Assembly: GCA_032718475.1 (NCBI GenBank)
Contig: JAUCBJ010004149.1
Span: 1-22,269, forward strand
Source: Nemertoderma westbladi
Lineage: Eukaryota > Xenacoelomorpha > Nemertodermatida > Nemertodermatidae
DNA length: 22,269 nt
Direction of reading: 5' to 3'
Every line of letters begins with the position of its first letter. Within the stretch, counting starts at the first letter, position 1. The notes under the pieces were generated by a model. That model saw nothing but the letters and a program-made list of their open reading frames with translations. It was not told the DNA's origin and made no database searches. Shown here piece after piece: positions 1 through 8,872 of the stretch. The position numbers and the translations under genes are program-made.

Positions 1-180
1 GCTTCTTTTCTTGGGGGCTGCCGCCCCCAAACCCCCGTTTCTTTTCTTGGGGGCTGCCGCCCCCAAACCCCCGTTTCTTTTCTTGGGGGCTGCCGCCCCC
101 AAACCCCCGCTCCTTTTGGTGGGGGCTGCCGCCCCCAAACCCCCGCTTATTTTCTTGGGGGCTATCGCCCCCAGACCCCG
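1..180. repeat. 36-bp GC-rich hairpin minisatellite (about 5 copies)
   Basis: Five copies of a 36-bp unit follow one another with exact spacing; the G5 runs start at 13, 49, 85, 121 and 157. Each unit contains the inverted repeat TTGGGGGC-TGCC-GCCCCCAA, an 8-bp stem with a 4-nt loop, followed by a second C5 run. The last copy is diverged. Because 36 is a multiple of three, one forward frame (11-205) stays open and encodes a repeated 12-residue unit GAAAPKPPFLFL. I read that as a by-product of the period rather than a gene, though the window starts inside the array. Confidence 0.9.
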
Positions 181-859
181 GCATTTCCCTGTGTGCCCGT
201 GGTGAAAGACTTTGAGACCGTTTTGAAATAATCAATTCTTGTTTGTATCATCAGATAATAAATTGACTAAGCCTAAAGTAGGAGCTGTATTGAATGTTAA
301 CCAATTTAATATATAAATTACTCAATATTATATAATTCAACAAAATCCTATTAAAAATATTGCAAGTAACCAGGAAATTTAAAATGTAGTGTGTATAATA
401 TCTATATATAGTATGTACAGTATAGTAATATGTATATCATTATGTAATGCTGAACACAGAATACAGGTCGACGCATGTCGATTTTACCCTGGAGAGGTAT
501 AATTGTGATTGCAACAATAATATTCATCCCCATCTGCTACAATTTGAAGAAGATTATTACATAATAATACCTATAATTAAAACAATTAATTATTATAATT
601 TTATAGTTAATAAAAAACAGTATATTCGGGGGATGGAATTTATAGGTCTTCTAATTAATTGTTTAAAGATTAGCAAACAATACGATGTAATTGCATTGCT
701 AAAACCCATAAATAAAACTTGGATATAAAATGTAAAATCGGGATGCAAAAGATCACTTTCTGAGCTACGAAAGGAAAATTGGATACAACTTGTCTGGATA
801 CAAGCGGTCCGTTTACCTTACAAAATGAAAAATACGAATGTGCGAAGTTAAGAACAGTC
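181..859. other. AT-rich intergenic sequence, no gene seen
   Basis: This stretch is low-complexity and AT-rich. A 93-codon open frame at 447-728 has AT-driven composition (many Asn, Ile and Tyr) and no recognisable domain. I see no RNA gene or element boundary. Confidence 0.6.
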
Positions 860-960
860 GGGGGGGGGGGGAGTCCGGGGGGGAAGTGTCTGGGAGGGGA
901 AGTGTCCGGGGGGGAACTGTCCGGGGGGGAAGTGTCCGGGGGGGGGGGGGGAAGTGTCCG
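860..960. repeat. G-rich minisatellite, about 17-18 bp unit
   Basis: Tandem degenerate copies of GTCCGGGGGGGAAGT, with one unit reading GTCTGGGAGGGGAA. G runs of 7 to 14 (longest 938-951) recur every 17-18 bp on the plus strand. Several closely spaced G runs give this strand G-quadruplex potential. Open frames across it encode only Gly/Ser or Pro-rich repeats and are not taken as genes. Confidence 0.9.
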
Positions 961-1683
961 AACACCGGCCTTGGAACTTCGACATAATGGAAGCAAGGGG
1001 AGCCTAATTGACCACAGCAGGAGGGCGCCTCATTGTTACTGCTGTTCAGCACTGTGGGTACAGTGTAGGCCTACAGTGTGGAACATAATTGAGGTTTTGA
1101 CTCCATCTGTGTTCAAACAGTCTGACAGTGTTCAATATAGCAATGTAAGATAGGTACGTAGCCCAATGTAATAATATAGTGATGTAAGGCAATCTTATTG
1201 AAGGGAACTGGGAGGCCGCAGGCCAAGGCCATTGTGTGGTCTGATTGGACAGAGTTTGTTTAAGTCGCTGGTTATGTGATAACGGTTAATAGTCTTGTCA
1301 GATATCATACTGTCAATTGGTTTACTATTATTTTAATATTATAAAACGAACGGATGAACTATTTTTTTTTTCTATACACCTCCGGTCGAGGTAAATCTAT
1401 ATTAATAATAATTATTAGTTAACAATTAACATTAACAACATATAAGTAGCACAAAAATAATTAGAATAGGAGCTCGCTAGGAGGGTATCAACTATTAATT
1501 AATATGGTGGGACTTTAACTAGATGCAAGCTGCGACAATGAACTATTTAATATCTATTAAATATTACAGTATATTTAATATTATAGGGCAGTAGGGACCC
1601 TACTATTATAACGTTGATAGAGTATATAATTGTTTATGTATTCAATGTATCTATTTAACAATTTAAATAAATTTTTTTTATAA
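961..1683. other. Intergenic sequence, nothing identified
   Basis: Mixed composition up to about 1300, then strongly AT-rich with many ATTAAT and TATAAT runs. No coding frame, RNA gene or paired repeat ends were seen. Confidence 0.6.
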
Positions 1684-1760
1684 TCAAGGCCGGATTTAGG
1701 CATATAGGCCGAGTAGGCCGCGGCCTAGGGCCTCCCACAACAAGGGGACATTGTTGATGC
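1684..1760. mobile_element. Probable end of a DNA transposon (GGCCGGATTTAGG type)
   Basis: The segment begins CAAGGCCGGATTTAGGCATA and continues through a short GGCC-rich run. It is partly inverted-complementary to the sequence at 2355-2372, which reads TCTAGATCCGCCACTG on the plus strand; both carry a CGGAT(T/C)TAG core. No matching target-site duplication flanks the pair, so they may be ends of different elements. Confidence 0.4.
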
Positions 1761-1945
1761 CATCAATGATGCCGACGATAGCAGGCAATCATACCACGCA
1801 TGGAAATCGATCAACTTGCTTACGCTTATGGTATGCTTCTGCGAAAGGATGATAGGGAGTTGTGGCGGTGCAACTTTGTTGATAAGCCCGGGCCGGCACA
1901 GCATTCCTAATGCACGCTGCATTGGGCTTGCCAATTGTGGATTGC
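1760..1945 (+). mobile_element. Decayed LINE 3'-terminal fragment
   Basis: This piece matches the tail of the LINE at 14340-16000. TGATAGGGAGTTG, then TTGTGGCGG and later GGCACAGCATTC, occur in the same order at 1848-1913 and 15901-15963. The forward translation retains a recognisable remnant (IGSCGGA near the end, then RHSI) of the C-terminal peptide IGCCGGA...RHSI in the longer copy. Upstream codons are scrambled by small indels. It is non-functional and has no poly(A) or target duplication that I can define. Confidence 0.65.
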
Positions 1946-2254
1946 ATGGTGGTGACAAAATACTTTTATTAAGCCGGTATAGCATGTCAATGTTCAGTTT
2001 CAATGCAGCAGGTCGATTACAGTAGTACAGTGGTAGTAGACCCCCACCCTACTCCTACCTTAATTATGCTCTGGCTAAACCAATGGATAGGCCTATATTT
2101 CAATATTTCATTAGTTAAACGAATTAAAAAGTAACCTTTTTTGGTAAAAACGATCCGCCCTTTTAAAATTCTGGCTACAAGCCTGTATACTACTGTAGTA
2201 CTGTAAAAACAAATTATATCTACAGTATTAGCTATCTCTATTTCTAATTTCATT

Positions 2255-2345
2255 GGGGGGGGGGGGGGGGGGGGGGGGGTTAACATAATGCATGATATGA
2301 GAGGATTATGTGTACGGTATTTATAAAAAGTGCCCCCCCCCCCCC
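2255..2345. repeat. G25 homopolymer facing a C13 homopolymer
   Basis: A run of 25 G (2255-2279) is followed 53 bp later by 13 C (2333-2345). The tracts are complementary and could pair as a GC stem. Homopolymers this long are often mis-sized in assemblies, so exact lengths are uncertain. The C tract leads into a TCTAGATCCGCCACTG transposon-end-like motif. Confidence 0.9.
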
Positions 2346-2474
2346 TCTTCATAAATTTCTAGATCCGCCACTGAATAGTACAAGCACAGATGTTGGCTAA
2401 TATTTTTATGTATTTTTATTGCTCCAAAGTAATTTTTACAACATATAATTTAAAAGAAAATAAGTGTCCTTTTT

Positions 2475-2861
2475 TCCATACGTTACTTTACATAGGTTAC
2501 CTGCGACACCTGTCACTTCAATGGTGATATTTTTTCAAAAATTCTTTATTCAATATTAATATATTATGTTATAGTGTGCCTTGAATATGGGGCTTACTGA
2601 AAATTAATCAAAATATTGATATATGGAAATACTTGCGCAGGAATTTGAAGGTCTATAACTTGCAAAATTTGCGATCCATACGTTAATTTGCAATTGCAAT
2701 CTGGGAGCTATAAAACGAAAATGCCTTGGCCTATGAACAATTGTGTTACATTGGAATAAGTTGCCATTCCCAGATACGTATCTGTTAGCATAATCATTGT
2801 TTGATTTAAGTCAGATCTGTTTTAATACAGCTGTTCAAAGTTGCGAATTTTCCATACGTTA
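2475..2861 (+). repeat. Three dispersed copies of TCCATACGTTA
   Basis: The 11-mer TCCATACGTTA occurs at 2475-2485, 2675-2685 and 2851-2861, always in the same orientation, with 200 and 176 bp between starts. Flanks are only loosely similar (TTT or GA before, ACTTT/ATTT/ACCGA after). It could be a degenerate tandem repeat or repeated sites in an unrecognised element. Confidence 0.6.
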
Positions 2862-3480
2862 CCGAGGTGAATTTTGAAACAGGCCCACTGGCTGAACTAC
2901 GCAGTTGTAAAGCATGGGTGGTGGTGTTGCTGTACATTTAACATTTATTATTGGGTGACCTAAGTGACTGTGACCATGTCGTTAATTATAACACGTTTTC
3001 CGTGCGATATACTGTAGGTGGAATCAAAATAGACTACTTAATTATGACACGTTAGAAACTATTGGTCCAAATATGAAACAATGTGCCTCTCAGACGTGCT
3101 CAAATCATGAAGCAAATTTGGCTGTTCAGCAATATACAGTATAAGTCAGAGAAATAGAATAAAACTAAGTAGGCCCCTATATTTTAATTATTGCTAACTA
3201 AAAACTGAAAGGGGTCCCCATATTTATAGTCCAGGGGCCAGGCCGAAAATATGACTTAATCGACTTAATCAGGTTGGGAATTAACGCATAACCCGCCTTG
3301 GCGAATCAACAGTGTTAATTATCAATTTATGGAAAGGAACACATTACAGAAAAGTGGCAGGCTTCAGGCTATGTGGCAACGAACTAAAACTTTGCGAATA
3401 TTATATACTTCTCTATAGACCTACATTAAGGGCTGTTTCTTTCTGATTGTACAATATGATCCAAACAGTTTAATCGCAAT
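2862..3480. other. Intergenic sequence, nothing identified
   Basis: AT-rich with no sustained open frame. Short local duplications are present, such as TTAATTAT(A/G)ACACGTT near 2980 and 3040, and a doubled CGACTTAAT near 3260, but there is no clear element or gene. Confidence 0.6.
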
Positions 3481-3777
3481 TTAGTTTTTAATTTTTTTTT
3501 GTGATACTGAAGTGCGGCAGTGTCATACTGACATGGAATTGGAATTGGAATTTTTTATTTGACATTAAATCAGTTAAAACAAGCACTACAGTAAGGATAG
3601 CATTAAAATATAACATATGAAGTGTAAGGAAAAGGTAAAAAGGAAACAAACCAATGTACAGTATGGTATTCAACATGTCCTAGAAAATATATTTTAACGG
3701 AAAACAGTACAAAACAAACATAGATAAATAAAATGACCTTCAATAGATTGGAAACACTATTTACAACATAAATATGG

Positions 3778-3958
3778 TAAGACATTTCAGGATTTAGGAC
3801 AAACAAACATAGTGAATACGAGATGAGAGGTGTAAGTGCAGCAACCATAAAATTATTGTAATTTTACTAAAAATTATTGTAATTATGATAAGGCATTTAG
3901 GACAAAACGAAGACAGTGGATACGGGGTGCAAGGTATAAATAAAAGCAACAACAACAT
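3778..3958. repeat. Imperfect direct duplication (~70 bp)
   Basis: About 3778-3848 and 3889-3958 are diverged copies. Both run through TAAG(A/G)CATTT, then TTTAGGACAAA, (A/G)TGAATACG or GTGGATACG, and end at CAACCATAA or CAACATAA. The short minus-strand frames over this region are hydrophobic by AT bias and are not credible genes. The block may be the untranslated tail of the LINE whose C-terminus is at 4548-4735. Confidence 0.55.
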
Positions 3959-3959
3959 A

Positions 3960-4547
3960 ATAATTATAAAAACGTTCGACACCAATAATATCTATATTTT
4001 ATGAACTGTATTTATTTATATTGTCTTACTAAAAATATCATGTACTGTAGTTAGTTATAATAAGTTTACCCCATGAGACTACGTACTGTATGTCTCGATT
4101 TCATGAGGGTCCTCACAATATCAGGAAATATTAAAATCGATTAAGGTTCTATGACGTTGATACATATAGTATTATAGTATGTTACATATGTACATTATTG
4201 CAAACAAGTTTAAGTCGAATTGCCATAATTTAGGAAGAACATGAGTGTGATAAAATAGGTAAAATAAAAACACAATTAGGCGAATACATATAAATATTAC
4301 TAATAACCATGACTAATATCCGTTAAGTTAAAATATTCTGGGCATAGGAGTTTCAATCATAATAATAACTTTTAGCAAGGAGTTTTCCTCCCTTCGATTA
4401 TCCCCTCCTCGTAAAATAAAATAAAAACATAAAAGAAAATAAAAACGTACTGTATATACATAAAATAGGTATTATCTTAAAAACAATCTTAAAGCATACG
4501 AGTTTATGTCATAAGCATAACCTTTAGGCATATATAGAGTTTTCCTC
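3960..4547. other. AT-rich sequence, possible LINE 3' untranslated remnant
   Basis: On the minus strand this lies directly downstream of the LINE C-terminus. GAGGAGGGGATAATCG...GGAGGAAAACT at 4381-4410 resembles the GAGGAGGAAAACT that ends the LINE coding piece, suggesting local duplication. No gene or RNA is visible. Confidence 0.4.
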
Positions 4548-4735
4548 CTCTATCAGTTTGTTAAGCAAGTATGATTTAACTTTGTGTTTAAAGGTCTCAA
4601 TTGTTGGGCGTTTTTTATGTCCGATGGCAACGCATTCCATAGAACTGGTCCCTGATGAGCGAAAGATTCACAACCAACTGCTGTGTGGTGGAAGGGGACA
4701 ACAGCCTGAGAAACCCCACTACGTAAACGATACAT
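4548..4735 (-). mobile_element. LINE reverse-transcriptase C-terminal fragment (CR1/L2-like)
   Basis: Translated on the minus strand, the piece carries the signature of the end of CR1/L2-type non-LTR reverse transcriptases: a YRLRSG start, SFAHQGPVLWNALPSDIKN in the middle, then FKHKVKSYLLNKL. The last part is in a different frame from the first, so a frameshift lies near 4605 beside an A/T run. Everything upstream (endonuclease and catalytic polymerase motifs) is missing. It is a dead 5'-truncated copy. Its family differs from the LINE at 14340-16000, whose C-terminus has a different motif set. Confidence 0.8.
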
Positions 4736-4950
4736 ATATGGACGAATCGTGTATTTATATTAATTATATTATTTAAATCTTTCCTATCCTAACACATTAA
4801 TAATATTATTTTTTATTTATTTCTCAATGATACTGATACACCATAAACTGTAGATAAATATTGTAAAATATAATTCCTATTCTTACACTGAATCGGTAAC
4901 CACTAGGCCTACCGGTACGGTACAGTAACAAAATACCAGTTAGGAACACA

Positions 4951-6460
4951 ACGCCCGATTTTGTCCTTTTGAACGCCCGATTTTGTCGGTAGAAATAGGC
5001 GTTTAGGACGCCAGATTATGTTTGGAACGCCAAAATTTGGCGTTCCATATTTATGAAGTATTGCCCGACATAATCGGGCGTCCCATTTTTATCACAGTAG
5101 GTATTTTGAGTGACAGCGGCCTAATCTGTGATCTGTACAGCCTGGCTACAGCTCACAGTACAGCAGTAGCCTGGAGCAGTGGAGTGGAAACCCATTGGCT
5201 GATTGGTTTAATGTCTGGCATGGATGGTTTAAGATGGTGTGTTGTGGTGTAGCAGCAGAGCGGTATGAATTCCCTTTGCCCTTTGAACTAATGAGGCTAT
5301 GTACTGATGTATGTATGTATCCAGTGCAGGAGGCAGGTGGTTGAGCTTAGCTCATTATTTTACATTTTACCAGCATAGACTTTTTAGCTCTGATGTACAT
5401 GAAGGATGAAGCACGAGCACAACATAAGCCAAACCTAACTTATTCCGTTATATCCGGGAATATGTAATTACTCAATAATTAATTAATTAACTTATATTAT
5501 ATTAATTAGCCTAAGTTAATTATTGTGAATGAATTCACAATAATTAAGTTAATTAATTTATTACCGTATTTTATTTATATAGGTCTCAATAAGAAGGTGT
5601 ACTTCAATCTGTAAATTCAAAGCTGCCCAAATGTATTAATCTATTAATTTATTTACACGATTGTTGCAGAAATCCGCGTAAATACTTTAATGGAAGTCAT
5701 GCAATTAACGTTTTTACTTATGCTGGTATGACCGCTGTGGGCCACCGTAGTCACAAAATATAATTTAAAATTTATGTCATTATACATTAAAATGGTCAAA
5801 CAAAATAAACTGAATAAAAACTGAAAACATTAAACTATCTGGCCAAAGATACATGGACACGGCACAGGCACATAGTCAAACCAACATCTATTGATGTAAT
5901 AATACAAGCACACACCTGCATAGCTGCATAGTGCATATACATAATACCCCAGTCTGTAGGTGTGAAAGAAAAGCCGCCCTATATTCATTAACCTGCCCCA
6001 GACATTGGGCGCCAGTAAGCTATACCTTACACAGTTACAAACAGTCAACCCAGCCATAGGCAAGCCATCCCTTTATAATTAGCCTAGATCAGTCTCGCAC
6101 CTATTACACAGCGCTCAGCACAGGATACCTACTGTCTGGCTGTCAATCAATAAACACCCCAAGGACATAATCTGGCGTTCCTTTTTCTGTGGACATAATT
6201 TGGCGTTCCATTACGCCTAATTCTGATAATATTTTAAAAGTGAGATAACTTTTTATTCCGTAAGCAATATTTTTTCTTACGAGGTGAAATGTCATTATAT
6301 TTTGCAAGGAATTCAGTAGTATAAATTTTAAAATGCGACAATTTTGTATCAAATGCGCTTAGCATTCTTATTTTTTCCTATGTTAGTCTATGGGGAAAAT
6401 GCAGCAAGATTGGTCCTGGCGACGCCAAATTTTGGCGTTCAAAAGGACAAAATCGGGCGT
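4951..6460. repeat. Subterminal repeat clusters of the 4937-6474 transposon
   Basis: A motif of consensus GACA(A/T)AATC(G/T)GGCGTTC, in either orientation, occurs about five times in the left ~150 bp (about 4951-5090) and four times near the right end (about 6165-6205 and 6422-6460). Several are adjacent inverted pairs, for example GAACGCCAAAATTTGGCGTTC at the left. Such clusters resemble transposase-binding arrays of CACTA, hAT and P-type elements. Confidence 0.75.
5516..5547. repeat. 32-bp AT palindrome
   Basis: A 15-bp arm, TTAATTATTGTGAAT, is followed by GA and then its exact reverse complement. It sits in the middle of the transposon, inside an AATTAATTAA-rich tract. Confidence 0.85.
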
Positions 6461-6531
6461 TGTGTTCCTAACTGAATACTGTACCTAGAAAATAGTCAGA
6501 TAGTCCAGGCGAGATTATTGTACGATCAGTG

Positions 6532-7791
6532 ATGGCCTCTGGACCGGTTCTGCAATCCGATATGAACGCGGGGTTTGTGATTTCCACGGCAGTATTTGAG
6601 ACTCTGACCATTGAGAACTCGTCATTCACAAGATCATTTATTTACGATTATTTGAAGAAGGATGAAAAGTTCTTGGAGGAATATGTGGCAACAAATTGTA
6701 CTGCGGGTCAGATTACGTCTTGGTTGCAAAGATTACTGGTTGAACACAGACAGTCCGAAAGTCGGGAGATTGAGCCAATTAATTATAATAATAATACAAA
6801 CACAGGTATCTTGAATACCAAGGAGTCCCTTGCAGCCACAAGTAATCGTGAGACTTTAGTGAGGTCGTCATCTCATCAGATGAGTTTTAATAATCGACGA
6901 CAAATTGCGATTAAACCTACCGGTACCAATAAACTCTACGCAAAAGGCACTTCCATCAGACATAAATTTTACCGTGATCGTGGTCGACTTCCCCAACAAG
7001 AAAATAACATCAGAAAATCGTTATTGTTACAGAATGTCTCAGCGTCGAGTAGTAATTGTTCGAGAATACAGACTAATGAATCGTTGGCGACAGCGACTAG
7101 TTCGAGTGCACGTCGTTGCTATAGGAACATAAGCCATAATGTCGATCCTTCTGTCATCATCAAACATGAAGACTTCTACCAAACTGACGACCCTCCTTCT
7201 GCATTTGGCGACAGGATGGACTCGAGTCTACACCACGTCGAGTTTACGACACCACAACCTACTGGAATTCGTGTACACGCGAAAGATGGTTCGGATTCCG
7301 TAGCCGTTACAAACCCCGGTACTTCGACCGATACATTTTTGAGTTCTGCAACAGTTAATGTGAATAATTTTGTTTCCCCTCCTATTTCTGGATCCCTTAC
7401 AGTCCAACCGCGGGCAGGAAAATATATAAGGGGAACTATAAATAGAAACCATCGCCCTCCAAAAGTAGTTGGAGTTACAAGGTTGAAGCAAACCTCACCA
7501 GGTTACTGTCCCTGTTGCCGCCTGTCTCAGATAAAACGCTCGAGGTTTTACGATCACGTTCTGTCCCACTTCATTGACTATTCCTGCGTCGAACACAGAT
7601 TCAGAACTCATCGCAAACACAGCGCTGTCGACCACGTTCGCGCCTACCTTAAGAGCACAGGGTGGCACCAAATGAACCGAAAGGAACGGACATCTACGTG
7701 TTTGGATTGCGCCGTGGATCTATCATACAAGGACGCACTGCAGCACCATTGTCCTCGCAGGGCTGACTTAAGTTTTGGGGTGCCCCCGTAA
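6532..7791 (+). CDS. Uncharacterised protein, PDE5/11-like leader and C2H2 zinc finger
   Basis: An uninterrupted 419-codon frame ending in TAA. I start at ATG 6532, which has G at -3 and G at +4; the frame is open upstream only to a stop at 6493. Residues ~37-66 (YDYLKKDEKFLEEYV...WLQRLL) resemble the N-terminal leader helices of PDE5/PDE11 phosphodiesterases, where a 'FLxxHPxFxExY...WLQR' pattern precedes the GAF domains. No GAF or catalytic domain follows. The middle (~80-310) is Ser/Thr/Asn-rich and looks disordered. Near the C-terminus C326-x2-C329-x12-H342-x3-H346 is a textbook C2H2 spacing, and a second Cys/His cluster lies at C390, C393, H405/H406 and C407. Coding quality is convincing by length. 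Function is unknown; nucleic-acid binding is inferred from the finger. It could instead be one long exon of a larger gene. Confidence 0.7.
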   Translation: MASGPVLQSDMNAGFVISTAVFETLTIENSSFTRSFIYDYLKKDEKFLEEYVATNCTAGQITSWLQRLLVEHRQSESREIEPINYNNNTNTGILNTKESLAATSNRETLVRSSSHQMSFNNRRQIAIKPTGTNKLYAKGTSIRHKFYRDRGRLPQQENNIRKSLLLQNVSASSSNCSRIQTNESLATATSSSARRCYRNISHNVDPSVIIKHEDFYQTDDPPSAFGDRMDSSLHHVEFTTPQPTGIRVHAKDGSDSVAVTNPGTSTDTFLSSATVNVNNFVSPPISGSLTVQPRAGKYIRGTINRNHRPPKVVGVTRLKQTSPGYCPCCRLSQIKRSRFYDHVLSHFIDYSCVEHRFRTHRKHSAVDHVRAYLKSTGWHQMNRKERTSTCLDCAVDLSYKDALQHHCPRRADLSFGVPP

Positions 7792-7836
7792 TAAGTCCAG
7801 TAACTTCTATTCTCTCATATACTTGTAAATAATTGT

Positions 7837-7842
7837 ATTAAA
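7837..7842 (+). promoter_or_regulatory. Candidate poly(A) signal ATTAAA
   Basis: ATTAAA, the commonest variant poly(A) signal, lies 46 bp after the stop codon of the zinc-finger frame and is followed by a T-rich stretch. It supports that frame being a terminal or single exon. Confidence 0.45.
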
Positions 7843-7978
7843 CTGCTTTTTATTTCTCAAAATTGCTGAGTATAAAATTCCACCGCGTATAGTCAGTGCT
7901 TTATGTGGGGCGAGCCACGAAGTTGGCGGAGCCTTAGCGAATTGACACTGTTAGGGGGTGGGTCAATTTATGCAAATA

Positions 7979-8020
7979 GTTGTCGTCGTCGTCGTCGTCG
8001 TTGTCGTCGTCGTCGTCGTT
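7979..8020. repeat. (GTC)n microsatellite
   Basis: About 40 bp of TTGTCGTCGTCG repeats with one interruption. Shorter GTCGTCGTT remnants recur at the start of each following 315-bp unit (around 8325 and 8640), so the microsatellite grew from the edge of the repeat unit. Confidence 0.95.
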
Positions 8021-8145
8021 ACGATTTTGACATGCTAATAACTTTGTCGGATTTAAAGCTGCCAAGTTGAAAATTTGTAGGTATCAATATGAGCAAAAGT
8101 TGAGATTTTTGAGAGACTTTCAGACACCATCAGTGCAATGGTCTC

Positions 8146-8618
8146 CCGCTAGAGGGCCACATGTCTAAACATTAAATGCCCTCCCATTTCTTTGCTTTTA
8201 ATCCGTTTAAGCTGAAACTTGGCAGATATGTATTAGACCATTAGCTGTGACTTTCAAAGGAGGCGAATCCATCTGCAGTTCTCCAGTCTGCCGCTAGAGG
8301 GCCAAAGGTCTGAAAGTGAAATCGTTGTCGTCGTTACGATTTTGACATGCTAATAACTTTGTCGGATTTAAAGCTGCCAAGTTGAAAATTTGTAGGTATC
8401 AATATGAGCAAAAGTTGAGATTTTTGAGAGACTTTCAGACACCATCAGTGCAATGGTCTCCCGCTAGAGGGCCACATGTCTAAACATTAAATGCCCTCCC
8501 ATTTCTTTGCTTTTAATCCGTTTAAGCTGAAACTTGGCAGATATGTATTAGACCATTAGCTGTGACTTTCAAAGGAGGCGAATCCATCTGCAGTTCTCCA
8601 GTCTGCCGCTAGAGGGCC
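8146..8618 (+). promoter_or_regulatory. Four CTCF-like cores CCGCTAGAGGGCC
   Basis: CCGCTAGAGGGCC occurs at 8146-8158, 8291-8303, 8461-8473 and 8606-8618, with spacings of 145, 170 and 145 bp. It matches the published bilaterian CTCF core (CCASYAGRKGGCRS) at most positions. Degraded copies follow near 8737, 8889 and 9046. Binding is not shown by sequence alone; the match may simply be a conserved part of the repeat. Confidence 0.35.
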
Positions 8619-8848
8619 AAATGTCTGAAAGTGAAATCGTTGTCGTCGTTATGATATTGACATGCTTATAACTTTGTCGAATTTAAAGCTGCCAAGTTGA
8701 AAATTTGTTTTGTTGAAAATCAGTTCAACAGTCACCCGCTATAGGACTACTTTATGCCTGAAAGTGAATAGATTCTCCCGTCTCATTGATTTTAATCAGT
8801 TTAAGCTGAATCTTGCCATATATTCTGGACCACATGCTGCGTCTTTGT

Positions 8849-8872
8849 GGGGGGGGGGGGGGGGGGGGGGGG
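8849..8872 (+). repeat. G24 homopolymer
   Basis: An uninterrupted run of 24 G inside the diverged third 315-bp unit, at a place where the related module at 9004 has only GTGGGGC. Expansion from that short G run is the likely origin. Confidence 0.95.

Larger units (their letters stand above)
4937..6474. mobile_element. Non-autonomous DNA transposon, ~41-bp TIRs and 5-bp TSD
   Basis: The element begins CAGTTAGGAACACAACGCCC at 4937 and ends with its exact reverse complement at 6474; the inverted match runs 41 bp (4937-4977 against 6434-6474). AATAC lies immediately outside both ends (4932-4936 and 6475-6479), a perfect 5-bp target-site duplication. Subterminal regions carry further copies of a ~17-bp motif. 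The 1.5-kb body has no transposase-like frame: the 76- and 77-codon frames at 5022 and 5830 match nothing. CAG ends with a 5-bp TSD fit a hAT5-type or a Transib-type element; I cannot choose. It ends 58 bp before the start codon of the gene at 6532. Confidence 0.9.

Noticed and set aside
670-1153. Pro-rich and Gly-rich frames across the G-rich minisatellite
   Set aside because: They are translations of a tandem repeat with no stop codons, open on both strands.
1684-2372. A single ~690-bp transposon with CGGAT(T/C)TAG ends
   Set aside because: The ends match only partially and the 8 bp outside each end do not form a target duplication, so I list the left end and the LINE piece separately.
3488-3985. 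Hydrophobic minus-strand frames of 62-81 codons
   Set aside because: Composition follows AT-rich repeats; the frames overlap one another and match no membrane protein family that I recognise.
5022-6063. Small frames inside the 4937-6474 transposon as a possible transposase
   Set aside because: Each is under 80 codons and has no DDE-type or DNA-binding motif; the element is non-autonomous.
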